Source: Cardinalis cardinalis (Eukaryota; Chordata; Aves; Passeriformes; Cardinalidae). From it: a stretch of DNA of 64,000 bases. The notes under the pieces were generated by a model. That model was not told the origin of the DNA. It searched no databases and saw nothing but the letters and a program-made list of their open reading frames with translations. Positions 52,401 to 64,000 of the stretch are shown piece by piece; within the stretch, counting starts at the first letter, position 1; each line of letters starts with the position of its first letter. Position numbers and translations under genes: made by a program. The stretch covers positions 830,747 through 894,746 of the forward strand of contig JACDOX010000132.1 of the NCBI GenBank assembly GCA_014549065.1. The letters run 5' to 3'.

Positions 52401-55400
52401 GAATGCTTTTTTCATGCATGCAGACAGCACACACAAAGCTCTGTATTTTAGATTTCTGGCTGTGGTTTTAGCTGACCTCTCACTTTAAAATACTTGTTTG
52501 TTTAAAGTCTTGCATGCCACTGCTTGATGNTTTTTTTCATTGTATTTTGGATTCAGTTACCAGAGGTCTCCTTAATCACTGGGAAACTTTGAAAAAAAAT
52601 CCTGGGATTCATGGACTGCCTCAAGATGAAACCCCCAGGATCCCACACTGTCCCAGCTCTTACTGAGGCTTGGTATTTTCCTTTTTACCTCACGTTTGGC
52701 CAAAGCCAAAGTCTTTTCCAGCACTACAACAGNGCAAGAAGAAACAAGATAATTCTCCACTGAATGTGGACAATGTCCATATGTCACACANCATAATTTA
52801 AGGGACAGTTTATCACAGTCTGCTGTGGGATCATACATCCTGTGGCAAAACCTTCATCATGCAACATACTTTGGCTAANTCCAGTTCTGATTTTTTCAGC
52901 CTGGTCATCAAGTTACTCCTCTAACATCAGGCCCTCCTACAGGTGGAAGAGGAGGCAGGGTTGCTATTTACATGCACACTGCTGTCCATCAAGGCTCTGT
53001 CAGTAAAGGGGCAGCTAAGACCCTCAGCTCAGCTGTGCTCAGGATTTCTGCTGATTTTGGGACTTCAAGCAGGTTGTGCAGCTGGTACCAGCCAGCCCTT
53101 CTATGGCCCTTGCTCTTAGTTTTGCTCAACAGAGGTGAAAATGTGGTACAAGTCTAGTAACCATGCATGAAATAGTGCAAGATGAAATATTTCTTTTTTT
53201 AAAAAAAGCTAAATTAATTCAGGATGCAAAAATATAATTAGGATACATTTGAATATTAGTACAGGACATGTATGGAGTAATTATCTGTTTAAAGAAAAGA
53301 AGTTCACAAGTTATTTAAATGCAAAATCTGCAGGACTTAATTTTGCTACAACAAGGCCCAGTATTCCTTCAGCAAATGCTGTTGCCATTCTAGGAAGCCC
53401 TCATCACCTTTGCTGTTGTCTTTTCCAGTTATTTGGAATAAGTCATAACATTATTAACATCCAATGGGCTAATAAGAAGTAACACTTAAATCTTCACCAT
53501 CTCCTCTCTCTGGTAACAAACATTTATTCTTAAAATAATNTCAGATATTAATTTGAATTTGTCTGAGTGTTTAAAATGTTATTTGCATGTAGAAAGAATG
53601 GCATATTTCTAAATATCCAAGTCATTCTGGAGGGCCTTCTGTCAGCAGGTGAATCTGTTGGCTGAAGGGGCTGAGGTAGCAGGACAAGCTGGTGGGCCCT
53701 GGAGCAGAGGTTGATGGCTTGTTGTACTTCGGCCCGGAAACCCAGAACTCCAGAGGGCAATAGCAAGGAAAGCTGTGCTCCTGTGTGCACCAGGATGGAA
53801 TTGTTCCTGGGAGGAGTCAGGTTAGCAAGGCTGACCCACGTGCAATCANTTGCAGTCATGCAAACTTCGTCCTGGGGGCTGTGCTTTTTATCAGATGCAG
53901 ACACTGGCCTTAAGCCAGTTTCAAGTGCAGCATAAAATGTCATTGCCCCACTGCAGGGCAACAATCAATCACAGTACCTAAATTTATAAGCCTGAAACAC
54001 CCACAATTTNTCTTTATACCAGAGATGGTAGTGTTTAATTTTCCTGTAGCAGCAAGATGCATCCAAGACAAGGGAGCTTTGGCATGGAGGGACAACTGGT
54101 GTGTGATGAGAAAGATGGTCTAGAAAGGACCAATACTATTGCAGAGTCTGTCAAATCCTGAAGCCCCCTCCCCTGCCATGACATCCTTCTGCTTGCATGC
54201 GAGTGCTTCTGCTTTTAAACTATAAAGTAAACTAAGATAATTAAAGGAAACTAGGATATAGAGGAAAATNTTTTTCCAGACATAGGAAAAGTACTACATT
54301 TATCCAAAAAATCTGCTCAGATCTGCATAAACAAATATGAACATGTTCTCTTTCATGTGTTAAATATATAGCTATCAGAACTTTGCAAACCAAGGTAAGA
54401 TATGTGCCAAGGCACCAGGGTCAAAATAAAATGATCTTGTGACAGGGGCTGAGAAAAGTCTATGAAACCCATGCCCAGAGNCCAGGGAGCCTGAGAGCAC
54501 TGACCATGCACAGGTATATCCAGCCNCGAAAAGCTTTGACACAGGAGATCAGGACAGAGGAAAAGCAGCTGCTACCTGCTTATGTAGGGAATGTGGTGAA
54601 AGAGGATGGACTGTGGAACTGCCTTCAGAGCTTAAACTCCCTCACAAACCCTTCTCCCAGTGCAGCCCATTGCCCCTTCCAGGCTCCCCTATCTCCTGGG
54701 CTCCTTCCAGCTCCTGAGGACACTCCTGTTGCCCGACTCCTGCCAGTTACCTGGTGCTTATTTCTTCCAGCCACTACCCCCATAGGCCTGCCAGGCCCTC
54801 ACCTTGGATGACACAATGGAAATACACAGCTCAGACAGATTTTCTGATACTCATCACCTCTCTTCCTTGGTGAAAGTGGCTATTTTGCTCAGCCCAAATG
54901 CTGAGTATTGAAGGATTGGCCATCACTTTCCCATTCTTTTCTTCNGCCTTGTCTTTCTCTTACTGAGGATGTCACAGTCTGATCTGATGCCAGTCCACAA
55001 TACAAGCCTCATCTGTCAGATAAGCCTATGGTGTTAAAAAGTACTAAATTTTATATATTTAGCATTTCATTTACATTTCCCAGCTGGTCATCCAACAACC
55101 ATATGCCCTTGGTGCTAATAATTAAAGCCCTGTATTCTTACAGCCCACCAGCAAATGCCATGGGACCTGAATAACAGAGCCAGTCACACAGCTCCAGCAA
55201 AACTTGGCAGGAATATCCAGCTGGCTCTCTTGCTTGTCTTTTCCTCCTCCGCTTCCCTGCCCTGACTCCTCTTTTGTTAGTTTTGGAGACANTCATTGAC
55301 ATATGTGAACATGCCACAGAAATCAATACTGAAATTCCTCAGGGATCTGGAGGACCTGGAAAGAACTTGTAGTGGTGCTAAGATGGGCAGTGTTACCCAA

Positions 55401-57030
55401 TCCCATCCTCCTAGGAGTAATTGCAGCAAAATATAAAGTCAGCTCCATCCAAAGGATGGGGCTTGAGCCAGAGCCATCATCCTCACTCCTCACCAGTCCC
55501 ACTGTCCAATCCACCCCCAACACTGAGTCATCAAACTCACCTCTAGCCTTCTTCACTGCCGGCAAACAAGCCAGATGTAACCAGGATGTTGCAACACTTC
55601 CAGGACCTCATACAGCAGTCATCCAATCAGTGGAAAATGAGAGGAATGAAGAGGCAATCATGCTTCCTTTTTGCTAAATAACATTCTCATTTAAAGTGAC
55701 AGATACAAAAAGCAGGTACTGGTACTGCCTAGTGCTGAAACAGGGCTTGAGGTTACTGCAGTGGTCTGGAACATTTTCAGTAGGAGGAAAAGTAACTGGC
55801 CAAAATAACAAAACAGAGGTGCAGGAGGATAGTCACTGTCTCAAGCCTCCTCTCACTTATGTTGACAGTAAAGTTTCCACTGTTTTCTGCAATTGAGGCG
55901 TTATTACAACAGGCATGAAATGTCTAAAACACCCTTAGATCTCATAAAACAAAGGAAAGTTCATCATTATTGATGAGTCAGAGTAAATCCTGAGTCATGA
56001 AACACAGAGGGCAGAAAGAGTAAGGCATTTCCATTTTATGCCTGCAAAAGTGAAGTGTGAGAGCAGCCCAGGAGCTCACGGAAATCTGGGCCACGATGGA
56101 GAGAGGATGAAGGAATGCTGTTCAGCTTGGTGCACGTGGTCACCCTGCAGCACACAGCGCTCTCCCAGCACGCTGCAAGGCACACAAGGAAACAAGAGCT
56201 GTGCTCCTCTTCCTTCCTGGCAAGAGCAGGANGCAGACATTACCTCAAGAGATGTCTCTCACAGCAGGGTGAGATCCCAGTTTAGCATGGCATTGAGGAA
56301 ACAGAGGCAATCGAGAGGTTAAAGCCGGAATGCTAGCTGGAGGCTCTAAAATGAGGAATAAATCCATAAAACTCCCCAGGGACACCATCATTTAATCACG
56401 CGTTGGTGTTAAAAGACCCAGGACTCAAAACATCCCAGGANTTTCCTTTGTTCATCTGTAGTACTGTAACTTAAGAGAAGTACAGCTACTGACAGATTGA
56501 AGCAGATATTTTATTAAGGGAGATACCATTGGTATTTTTTTTAATACTGAAAAAAATTTACATTGATATGTGCAGTCATTTCCTCTTAAAAATAGCAGTT
56601 TGCACCGTGTTATTTTGCTACTTTTTCTGTTTGCTGATTCTGCCAGGAACTTTAAACTTTATGTACAGAGTCCTTAATTAATAAACAGCTAACATTAGAA
56701 AGACCTATCAAAAAGTACAGATACTCACCTGCTATACACATTATTTAAAATGAGTAAAAGGATTTTTATAAAATGCTTTTGCTGTCATGAAAAGGATCTT
56801 GTGACTCAGCCAAAGGCGTGCGAGACAGGGATATTTGACTTACTTCATTTGATGTTATTCAGCCACATCATTATGCTGGCTGCTAAAAAAAATAACAAGG
56901 AATGTCTTAGGAGAACTGGCACAACATGCCCTGTAGGCAGTGTTCTTCCTCCTGCCTACTGGAAAGAATCCCTGTTTAAATATTTAGAAGAACAAATCTT
57001 GTATTATTAACAGCTGTGGTAAAGCTAGCC
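49476..57030. other. Unique noncoding sequence, no gene seen
   Basis: About 7.5 kb without a recognised gene or clear transposon. Short moderately GC-rich parts (52900-53150, 53580-53970, 54440-54810, 55140-55680, 56040-56330) carry frames of 60-138 codons, usually overlapped by competing frames and without domains. The largest, 138 codons on the minus strand at 53548-53964, includes an N and no recognised motif. Confidence 0.6.
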
Positions 57031-57140
57031 TCAAGAGAGAATGAGAGAGCAAAAAGGGGAAAGATACAAAGATGGATAGAAAAAAAGGATAAAAATTAAA
57101 ACTGAAACTAAGAAAAGAGAAAAAGGAGAAAAAAGTTAAA
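57031..57140 (+). repeat. Purine-rich (GA/A) low-complexity tract
   Basis: GAGAGA and AAAAG words dominate about 110 bases with few pyrimidines. The 121-codon frame on the opposite strand, rich in Phe, Leu and Ser, is an artefact of this composition. Confidence 0.85.
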
Positions 57141-60100
57141 ATATCAAGATTACTTCTAATTACCCAAATAGTGTGTGTTTTTTCACATTTTACAGTGCTT
57201 CTCACTAACGTGATGGTGAAAAAGTAACCTCGGATACAGATATCTTTAGGGCACAAATCATTCACTCTCAGTAGAAATAATTTAAAAACAGAGGAGAGAA
57301 ATGGTTCAAAACCTGAGAAAAACCACGCTGGTGCTTCAAACAGCAACATGATTACAGTAATATTCTGTGACTATGCCAAGCTTTGGGTCTGTACCTTGAA
57401 GGCAGGAAATGCTCTCAGTGGTGTGCTCACATGAGTTTTTGGGTAATTTAAATGATCTTACTCCATTTTCCCATTTTTGAAATGAAAATAATTATACTTG
57501 TCCACTTTCAGATATCATTTTAGATCTTAAAGATGAAGATTGTATATCTGATTTAAACAGAATTCCTCTCTGCAGCCTGAATAAAAACACAATTTTCACA
57601 AGGGCAGAAATTGTAGCAGATTTTATGGCTGAATGAGATGGAGCTGATTCACACTGAAAGTGTGGCCCCATATGTTTCCATTAGTACTGTCACAAAACAA
57701 ACCCTTTCCAGAATTATCTGTGGTTGAACAAATATTTGTTATATCTATGGGTACAATATGTTTCATTAAAATATGCTTTATGTTGACAGAATTTTGTTCC
57801 CAAGCATACAATGGTGGGGAACTGTATAAAATGTTAAATGACTGCCTTAGCTTTTTTTTTCTGTACTTAAGAGAGTGATACACAGATCACAAAGGAGATA
57901 AAGCAGAATGGACTCTAAAGGCTAATGCATATTTATGTTTCTGTGCAAGTCTCCAACCAGTTTTCTTTCATATTTACATTCCTAAAAATGCCTTAATTCC
58001 TGCTGTATTTATCCATTATGTCATGCTGTTAACCCAAACTGTGACTGCCTTCGAAGTTCCCATCTTTCATAAACTCTTTTTCTTAATTGCACATAATTAA
58101 GGGCAACAAGGCTGATGGCTGAACACAGCTGCTTACACACCAATCTGTAGCTGGCTTGGGCCCTTGTTTAGCTGGCAGTGGAATTAGAATGGGTTTCCAT
58201 GCTGGTGTCTGCAGGGAGGGGATGTTTCAAAGTCCAGGGATAGCCTGAGATGCTCAGCTCCCACTGTGCCCTCCATGTCCACGAGTGAGAGCAAAGCTGC
58301 TGCGGGTCCATCTGAGTCCCAGCTCTCCATCTCAAGGAGTGTCTGCCTCCAAAGACTGCAGAAACTTATGGAGGCTGCAGGCGCTAAAGTGAGGTTGGCC
58401 TTAGAAAATGCCTCTCAGACAGGCACTTGGAGCTGTAAAACCCCAGAGCACAGCAAGAGTCCTCTCTGCGAATCTTTACATCATGCTCCGTCACTTTTAG
58501 AGAAACAAAGCTGACAGAACAATAATCATATTACTAATGAAGGCTTCTTATTNTAAACCTGTAGTATGCACCTGGAGAGCAATTATAAATAAGATCTCCA
58601 AATATTTGCTAACATCACAGAGAAACACCTCACCACAGCATTTAAATGAAAAGAAGATTTTAAGTTTACTCTTTTCAGTAATGGCATCTTGTATGAGATA
58701 CTGAACAGACATTGGCTTAACAGGAGTGAATAAACATCAAGGTTTATAGATATAAAAAGTAAATATTGGTGCAGGATGAAGGCAAAGTTAATTTTTGCCC
58801 CAAGGAACAATGAATTTTGGTGACTGACAGAATTTCAGCTTAAGCAAGGTGTCTAACACCTCCAGGTTAGTGGTATTAATACATTACCAGTCTTTGAAGT
58901 AAACACAGTTGTACCAGTTTGAAAAGAAACTCATGTTAGGCTCAATGTATTTTCTCTTTTTCCTCAAAAGAATTGTCTGCTATCATGGGTATAATTTCTG
59001 AAGACTCTTAAAATCCTTAGTCTTATAGTAGGTATCTTTAAATAGAAAGAGAAAATATGGAAGTAGATCTACTACAGTGTGACATGACTGAAGAATAAAT
59101 GCAATNAAATTTCTTTTTCAGTTCAGAGATGGCACCCAAAATGAAATATATTAATTTGTAGCCCAAATGAAATAAATATCTTAATAGTTTGGATAAACAA
59201 AACTTGCGTTGAATTTTATATGATTCTGCCTTGAGAATAATCCCAGCAAACTCATGAAAAACTATGTAAAATTGTAGTTTAAAAGAGATTTCCATAGGGC
59301 TTTTTCCATCTCATGACTAGTGATAATTTTACTTGCATATAGTATAAATCTAGATCTGTTATGATTACCCAGTCTGATTAACTACTTTGTTGCTTCAATG
59401 CCATATGGATGATTTCAACAGAATTAAACCAGCAAAACAATGGAAAAATGTCATTGCAAATGAAGCAAGCTCAACTCTTTTCTGAAATTTCTGCTTTTTC
59501 TGCCAGAAATTCTCCAGGTCATGTGATCTAATCTCTAACTTCACAAAACAAAACAGAAAAAAAAAACCAACCCAAACACTTTAAATGTCCTTTCAAGACT
59601 TTCTCGGAAGGAAGGATTTCCCATCATCAATACATCAGGTTCTTGTGCAAAGGGCAGCCACNGAGGATTCTTGCAACATCAAAAACAAATCCATCCTTGA
59701 GGGATCTTTAAAGCATTTCAAAATACGTTCTCATCAAAACAAGCAGCACACACGTGGTAGAACCATTTTATTGTCACTTCTCAGCCATTAGGCATTTCTG
59801 TGTGTAAATGATTTCTTACACTGTTATTCTACTACCTGAATGTTTTGGCGCTCTCCTCAGTTCCTGAAAAGATGTAAAGGAGGGTTTATTATGTCCCTTT
59901 CTTTACATGTGATACCAATTACTTGATAAAGGTTTTGCAATCGCTTTTCCAAGGACAAACAAGGAAGGAAAAACATCCAAATTCACATCACCAACGTGTA
60001 TGGAGGACTTTGACACCAAACTACTTTGCCCCATGTAACCTCAAAAGGCACAGCATAAGAATGAGAAAAACATAGTTCTGAAAGTATATGATGTTGGTGT

Positions 60101-63100
60101 TGGCAATGAGTACTGCTGAACTGCTGAGAAACACAGGATGCTTCTGCTGTTTCCTTTTTGCAGAATACATTTGTTTTTGGAAGGGTTCTTTTAAGGTGTT
60201 TTCTGCAAATATAAACTACATGATGTAAATGTGTTCTTTTACTAGTTTGACTACTTCTTACAAATAATTTATTTTTGTTGAATCAGGAATAATTGCATTT
60301 GACAAGGGCACATTTAAAGTTGCAGGCAATCGTGAAAAAGTTTGTTGGTTTTTTTTAAATCACAAAAGTTGAAGTGGTTTGGTTTTGTGTGTAGAAATTG
60401 AGGCAGCTTGGGCACATGTCCACATAACCTTTAATTCATGTTTATTTATCCTAACAGACAATAAGGAGGAAATATTCTGAGCTGAATTCAGAATTCATGC
60501 TTTTACTTTTGGGAGGAATTTGATCAGTCCAAACCCACAGAACTGATCCAGAACTCATTGATTATATTTTGCTAATGACAATGTTAATTGAAAGAAATTA
60601 GTACATCATACTATGATCTAATTATCAGATGGTTTTAGTAGTTTTAGTCTAGCAGCCAGTCTTAAAATAGCCCAGCAGTGTATTTCTCTATGGAATAACT
60701 TGAATGGAAAAATGTCATGGAACCGTGTACTGAAGTGAACTTAAGCCTCGCCAAAGACAAGACTGTTAGTTCATCACAACTACAAACATTTGTAGCTTTG
60801 CAGCACCTTTGTTCCAAAGTGAACTTCAAATGCCTGAATTACCTCTGCAGCTGGCAGATTGACTGACAGAATCTGCAGATTTTTTGTATTTGCCTCGGCT
60901 GCGTGGCTTGTAAGCCCTGGATGCACTCACACAGCTTGTGCAGATCAACCAGGCTGCAAGCAAGAGGCACAGCTGACACCTGAGCTCTCTCTCACACCAA
61001 CAACAGCCCTGCATAAGACCTATCTTCCAGGAGGTGCCAGACCACCTCTGCACTTCCCACAGAACTGGCATGAGCCTGGTGTCCCAAGACAAGGGCAGCA
61101 ATAACAGAAGTTTGACAGGAAACAGTCACACTTGCCAACAAAACTAAAAAGTGCCACTTCCCCTTCCCGTTTCTTCCTGTGGCTTTGCAAGGGTCTTCAG
61201 AAAATGTGGGACTCACTGTGCACATTCTACTGTACCCATAAACAACNACCAATTTGGAAAGTCTGAGAGAGAGTGTGGCAGCCCTGTATAAAAAGTTTTG
61301 AGTCAGCTTCCAATGTCCCAGCTGTATCTATCTGAGAAGTGAGTGGAGCCCCTAGCTAATGTGCAGGAAGTCTGCTTTGCACTATCTTCTCTGCAGAGAG
61401 GATCTCCAATGCCAAAACTGGTTTNCTTAAAATCCATACTTAGTTGCTGCCAAAAGAAGAACCATCTAAAATCTGTAGTTAATCTAGTTTCTCACGTTGA
61501 AGCACTCCAGGCAATTAGAGTTCTGCTTTTCAACATGTCTGAAAACACTTATCTCAACAAGTCTGAGTAATTCAGCACTCTACCTTCCCCATGAGCNTAC
61601 ATTTCTTTCACACACAGACACTAAGTTAGTCATCTCTGAACACAGCACAAAATCAGAGTCTGCATAAAACGTGGTCAGAAAGAGATGGGACAGAGCTTCA
61701 ACCAGAGAATCCAGGGTAGAGTGACCTGGCAGGAGCCTGTCTCCAGATTCTGTCTCTAGATCTGGAAAATCAAAATATTAAGCCCATATTTTCCACAGCA
61801 CACAGAAACCCTTTCTGCCAACCCAGAGATTCAAGTGCCCCCACTTCTCTCAGGAATTTCATGTTTCCAGAGTGAGTGGAAGAATTTCATTAGAAAGCAT
61901 TAAACCTGATCTCTCCCTTNTTCTCCACTGAACAGTCACTTGTCCTCTACTGAAAACATGAATGGAAAATGGAAAATATTCCTGCAACAAGAGAGGTGAC
62001 TGATGCCTGAAAACCAGGGTATCTTGTACCTGCATGTCTAGCATCTGGGTGAAAGCCCTGCCTAATTTCAGGGAGAATGGCTGATGTTATCCCCTTTTCC
62101 AGGGCCATTTCTATAAGAATAATGAAAGTAACACAAGCCACCAATCAAACAGAAAGCAGAAGACCTGAGTATCTTTTCTGAAGAAAGACTGCAGGCGTCT
62201 AATTTATGGGATGGGAATCCCAAGGCAATTCCAAGTGAAGGGAGGATCTTTGTTGCAATCCAGCACAAGTTAGCTAACTATGCCCTAAAGAAAAGTGGCA
62301 TTCAGTTCTTGAAGGTTTTAGCCTCAAGTCATTTACGGAAAAATCACTTCACATGCTTTAACTTTATTAGATACATTAAGACCACTTCCATGGGAAAAAG
62401 CAAGACAAACAAAACACAAAACAGCTCTGAGGAGACAAATTCACGAGGAGCCCTGCAGGAGCTCAGAAGCACAGGGCTTTCAGACCTGTTTACCTTGTCT
62501 AAGTGTCACTCTGGGAGCATTATTCTGTCACTGGTTAAGGATAGCTGTCTCAGGAACCTCTGTGCTGCCCCTAGTTCAGATAAGGGATCTTTGGCAAAAC
62601 ATGAATTGCAACNGCAAAATTTGCTTTTGTCTACCTACTACATCTGCCAATGGAAGCATTANACTAATTTAAATTTGTCTTTTACTTTCTTAGTTGGAAT
62701 CCTCTCTAGACAGAGGAATAGGCTACCCATGGAAACTTAAAGTTTCAGACCATTTCAGTTTTTTCAAAAGATAACTGAGGCATTATTGGGAAGCAAATAT
62801 TGATACAAATATGAAAATTTTNTTTCTAGAACTGAAGTTGTTTTCATTTTCTATAAATTGTTATTTNTTATATGACACCTGTGGTATACCTCTTTATAAT
62901 TTTATCTTATCAAATTTGTCCCTGTAGAATAATACGTAGTATTTCTTTAAAAACCCTTAAAGCCTTTTATAAATCAGTCTTGATGCATGAGCACTTCTAT
63001 TACAAATAATAAAAAGATTTCTCCAAATACAGACTTGCCCAGGGAGTAACAGTGTAACACCAAGTTCTCCAGGGCAGACTGTGCTATTAAGACACAGTTT

Positions 63101-64000
63101 TGTATTGCTGCAATATGGACATGCCTGATCCATTCCAGAGATATCTGAAAGAGATTGTGTATCAGAGACCACAAACATACCCAGACAGATTGATTTATGC
63201 CATGTACTCTGACTAAAGGAAACTGCTGTGTCACAATCAATATGGGACAATGGTGTCTATAAATAAACAATTATCTTAAGTGAGCTTTTTGGCTTTTCTG
63301 ATTTATATTCTCTTCTATAAGCACACAATTCTACAATTCTATAATTGTAGNTGGATACTGGAATTCAAAGCAGGGGCATAGGTTTTCAGAGAAATAGGAA
63401 CTTGGGTCTACAGTTACCACACACAAGCTGGTCATTTACAATGCAAACAGACAATTAGCTAANAACAGGATGGCACAAACTGCTGGAGAGATACTTGTAT
63501 CTTTTTAAATCTTAACTNGAGTGGAGCTTTTCTGGTATCTCAAAAAACCTCTGTTGGGATGGTCATTATTCACCACTATCTGAAAATAAGGAGACTATGA
63601 CTTAAGGCAGATCTGGGAAGGTGATGTTCTGTGAAAATAATCATATATATTGTGTCTATGACCTGTCTCATAACAACAAAGGGCCTGTGATGAATCCCTG
63701 AAACACCCCTTCTTGTCTTATCATCCTTGTATATTTTTACATATCATAACATTAATTTTTGTAAAAGGATACAAAGGCCTTCAGTGTATATCACCATTTA
63801 ATGGTCAGTCCATGGTAGCTGAAACACAGAATCCTTACTGTCTAAGAATTTCTGGTGCTTTATCTGACAGTGTGTTTGGTNGCTTTTATTCATGTGATAT
63901 GCTGGCCAATCATTTTGTGTTGCATAACTAGCCATAATGTAAAGATCTCAGCTGCATGGAATAGATGAGGTTTTGAAGGATGTCTGAAGGGTTTTGTTCC
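57141..64000. other. Unique AT-rich noncoding sequence, no gene confirmed
   Basis: No known gene or clear transposon. A short A-run lies near 59560, a hairpin at 63331-63350 (CTACAATT, CTAT, AATTGTAG), and a minus-strand ORF with a signal-peptide-like start at 60826-61014, which is described under findings and not called a gene. A motif-rich stretch lies at 58090-58200. Confidence 0.6.

Noticed and set aside
57033..57349. 121-codon minus-strand Phe/Leu-rich frame as a membrane protein
   Set aside because: About a third of it is the purine-rich tract read in reverse; composition explains the hydrophobicity.
58266..58514. 82-codon plus-strand frame in a GC-richer patch
   Set aside because: No recognised domain and no splice or transcript evidence; length is within chance.

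Overview
This window looks like a piece of a bird nuclear chromosome. The evidence is the repeat content. It holds several 5'-truncated CR1 retrotransposons, two of which end in the short ATTCTATG-type 3' repeats typical of avian CR1, and no SINE or L1 sequence that I could see. The subfamily flavour of the copy near 45.4 kb and a songbird-like LTR fragment near 40 kb suggest a neoavian bird, perhaps a passerine. I cannot name a species.

I find no protein-coding gene, exon of a known gene, rRNA, tRNA or CRISPR array. Open reading frames are all short (the longest is 185 codons and lies over a CR1 copy), carry no domain I recognise, and are what AT-rich noncoding DNA yields by chance. The window is best read as a gene desert or the inside of a very long intron.

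Layout: 1-14.6 kb is mostly unique AT-rich sequence with a small CR1 3' fragment (8.0 kb), a pyrimidine tract (10.1 kb) and a TA microsatellite (11.85 kb). A clear minus-strand CR1 lies at 14.6-15.4 kb. From 15.4 to 27.5 kb the sequence is mostly unique, with poly-A runs, a degraded CR1 scrap (17.0 kb), a palindrome pair (21.1 kb), an A/C-rich tract (22.7 kb) and two small GC-rich patches (23.2 and 24.2 kb). A degraded plus-strand CR1 occupies 27.5-28.2 kb and a still older CR1-like copy 32.5-33.0 kb. A perfect 24-bp palindrome sits at 31.9 kb. The stretch 33-39.7 kb is unique apart from a CpG-dense patch at 38.5 kb. A repeat cluster at 39.7-41.5 kb contains a GGT tract, an LTR-like segment, a TTTC array interrupted by a 100-N assembly gap, and a plus-strand CR1. 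The last 22 kb holds one more CR1 (45.4 kb), several low-complexity tracts and otherwise unique sequence.

Nothing here forms a pathway or operon, and I did not find a new biological system. The points most worth checking are the CpG-dense patches, the palindromes, a minus-strand ORF with a signal-peptide-like start at 61.0 kb, motif-dense noncoding stretches that might be conserved enhancers, and the pattern of isolated single Ns, which probably marks heterozygous or unresolved bases.
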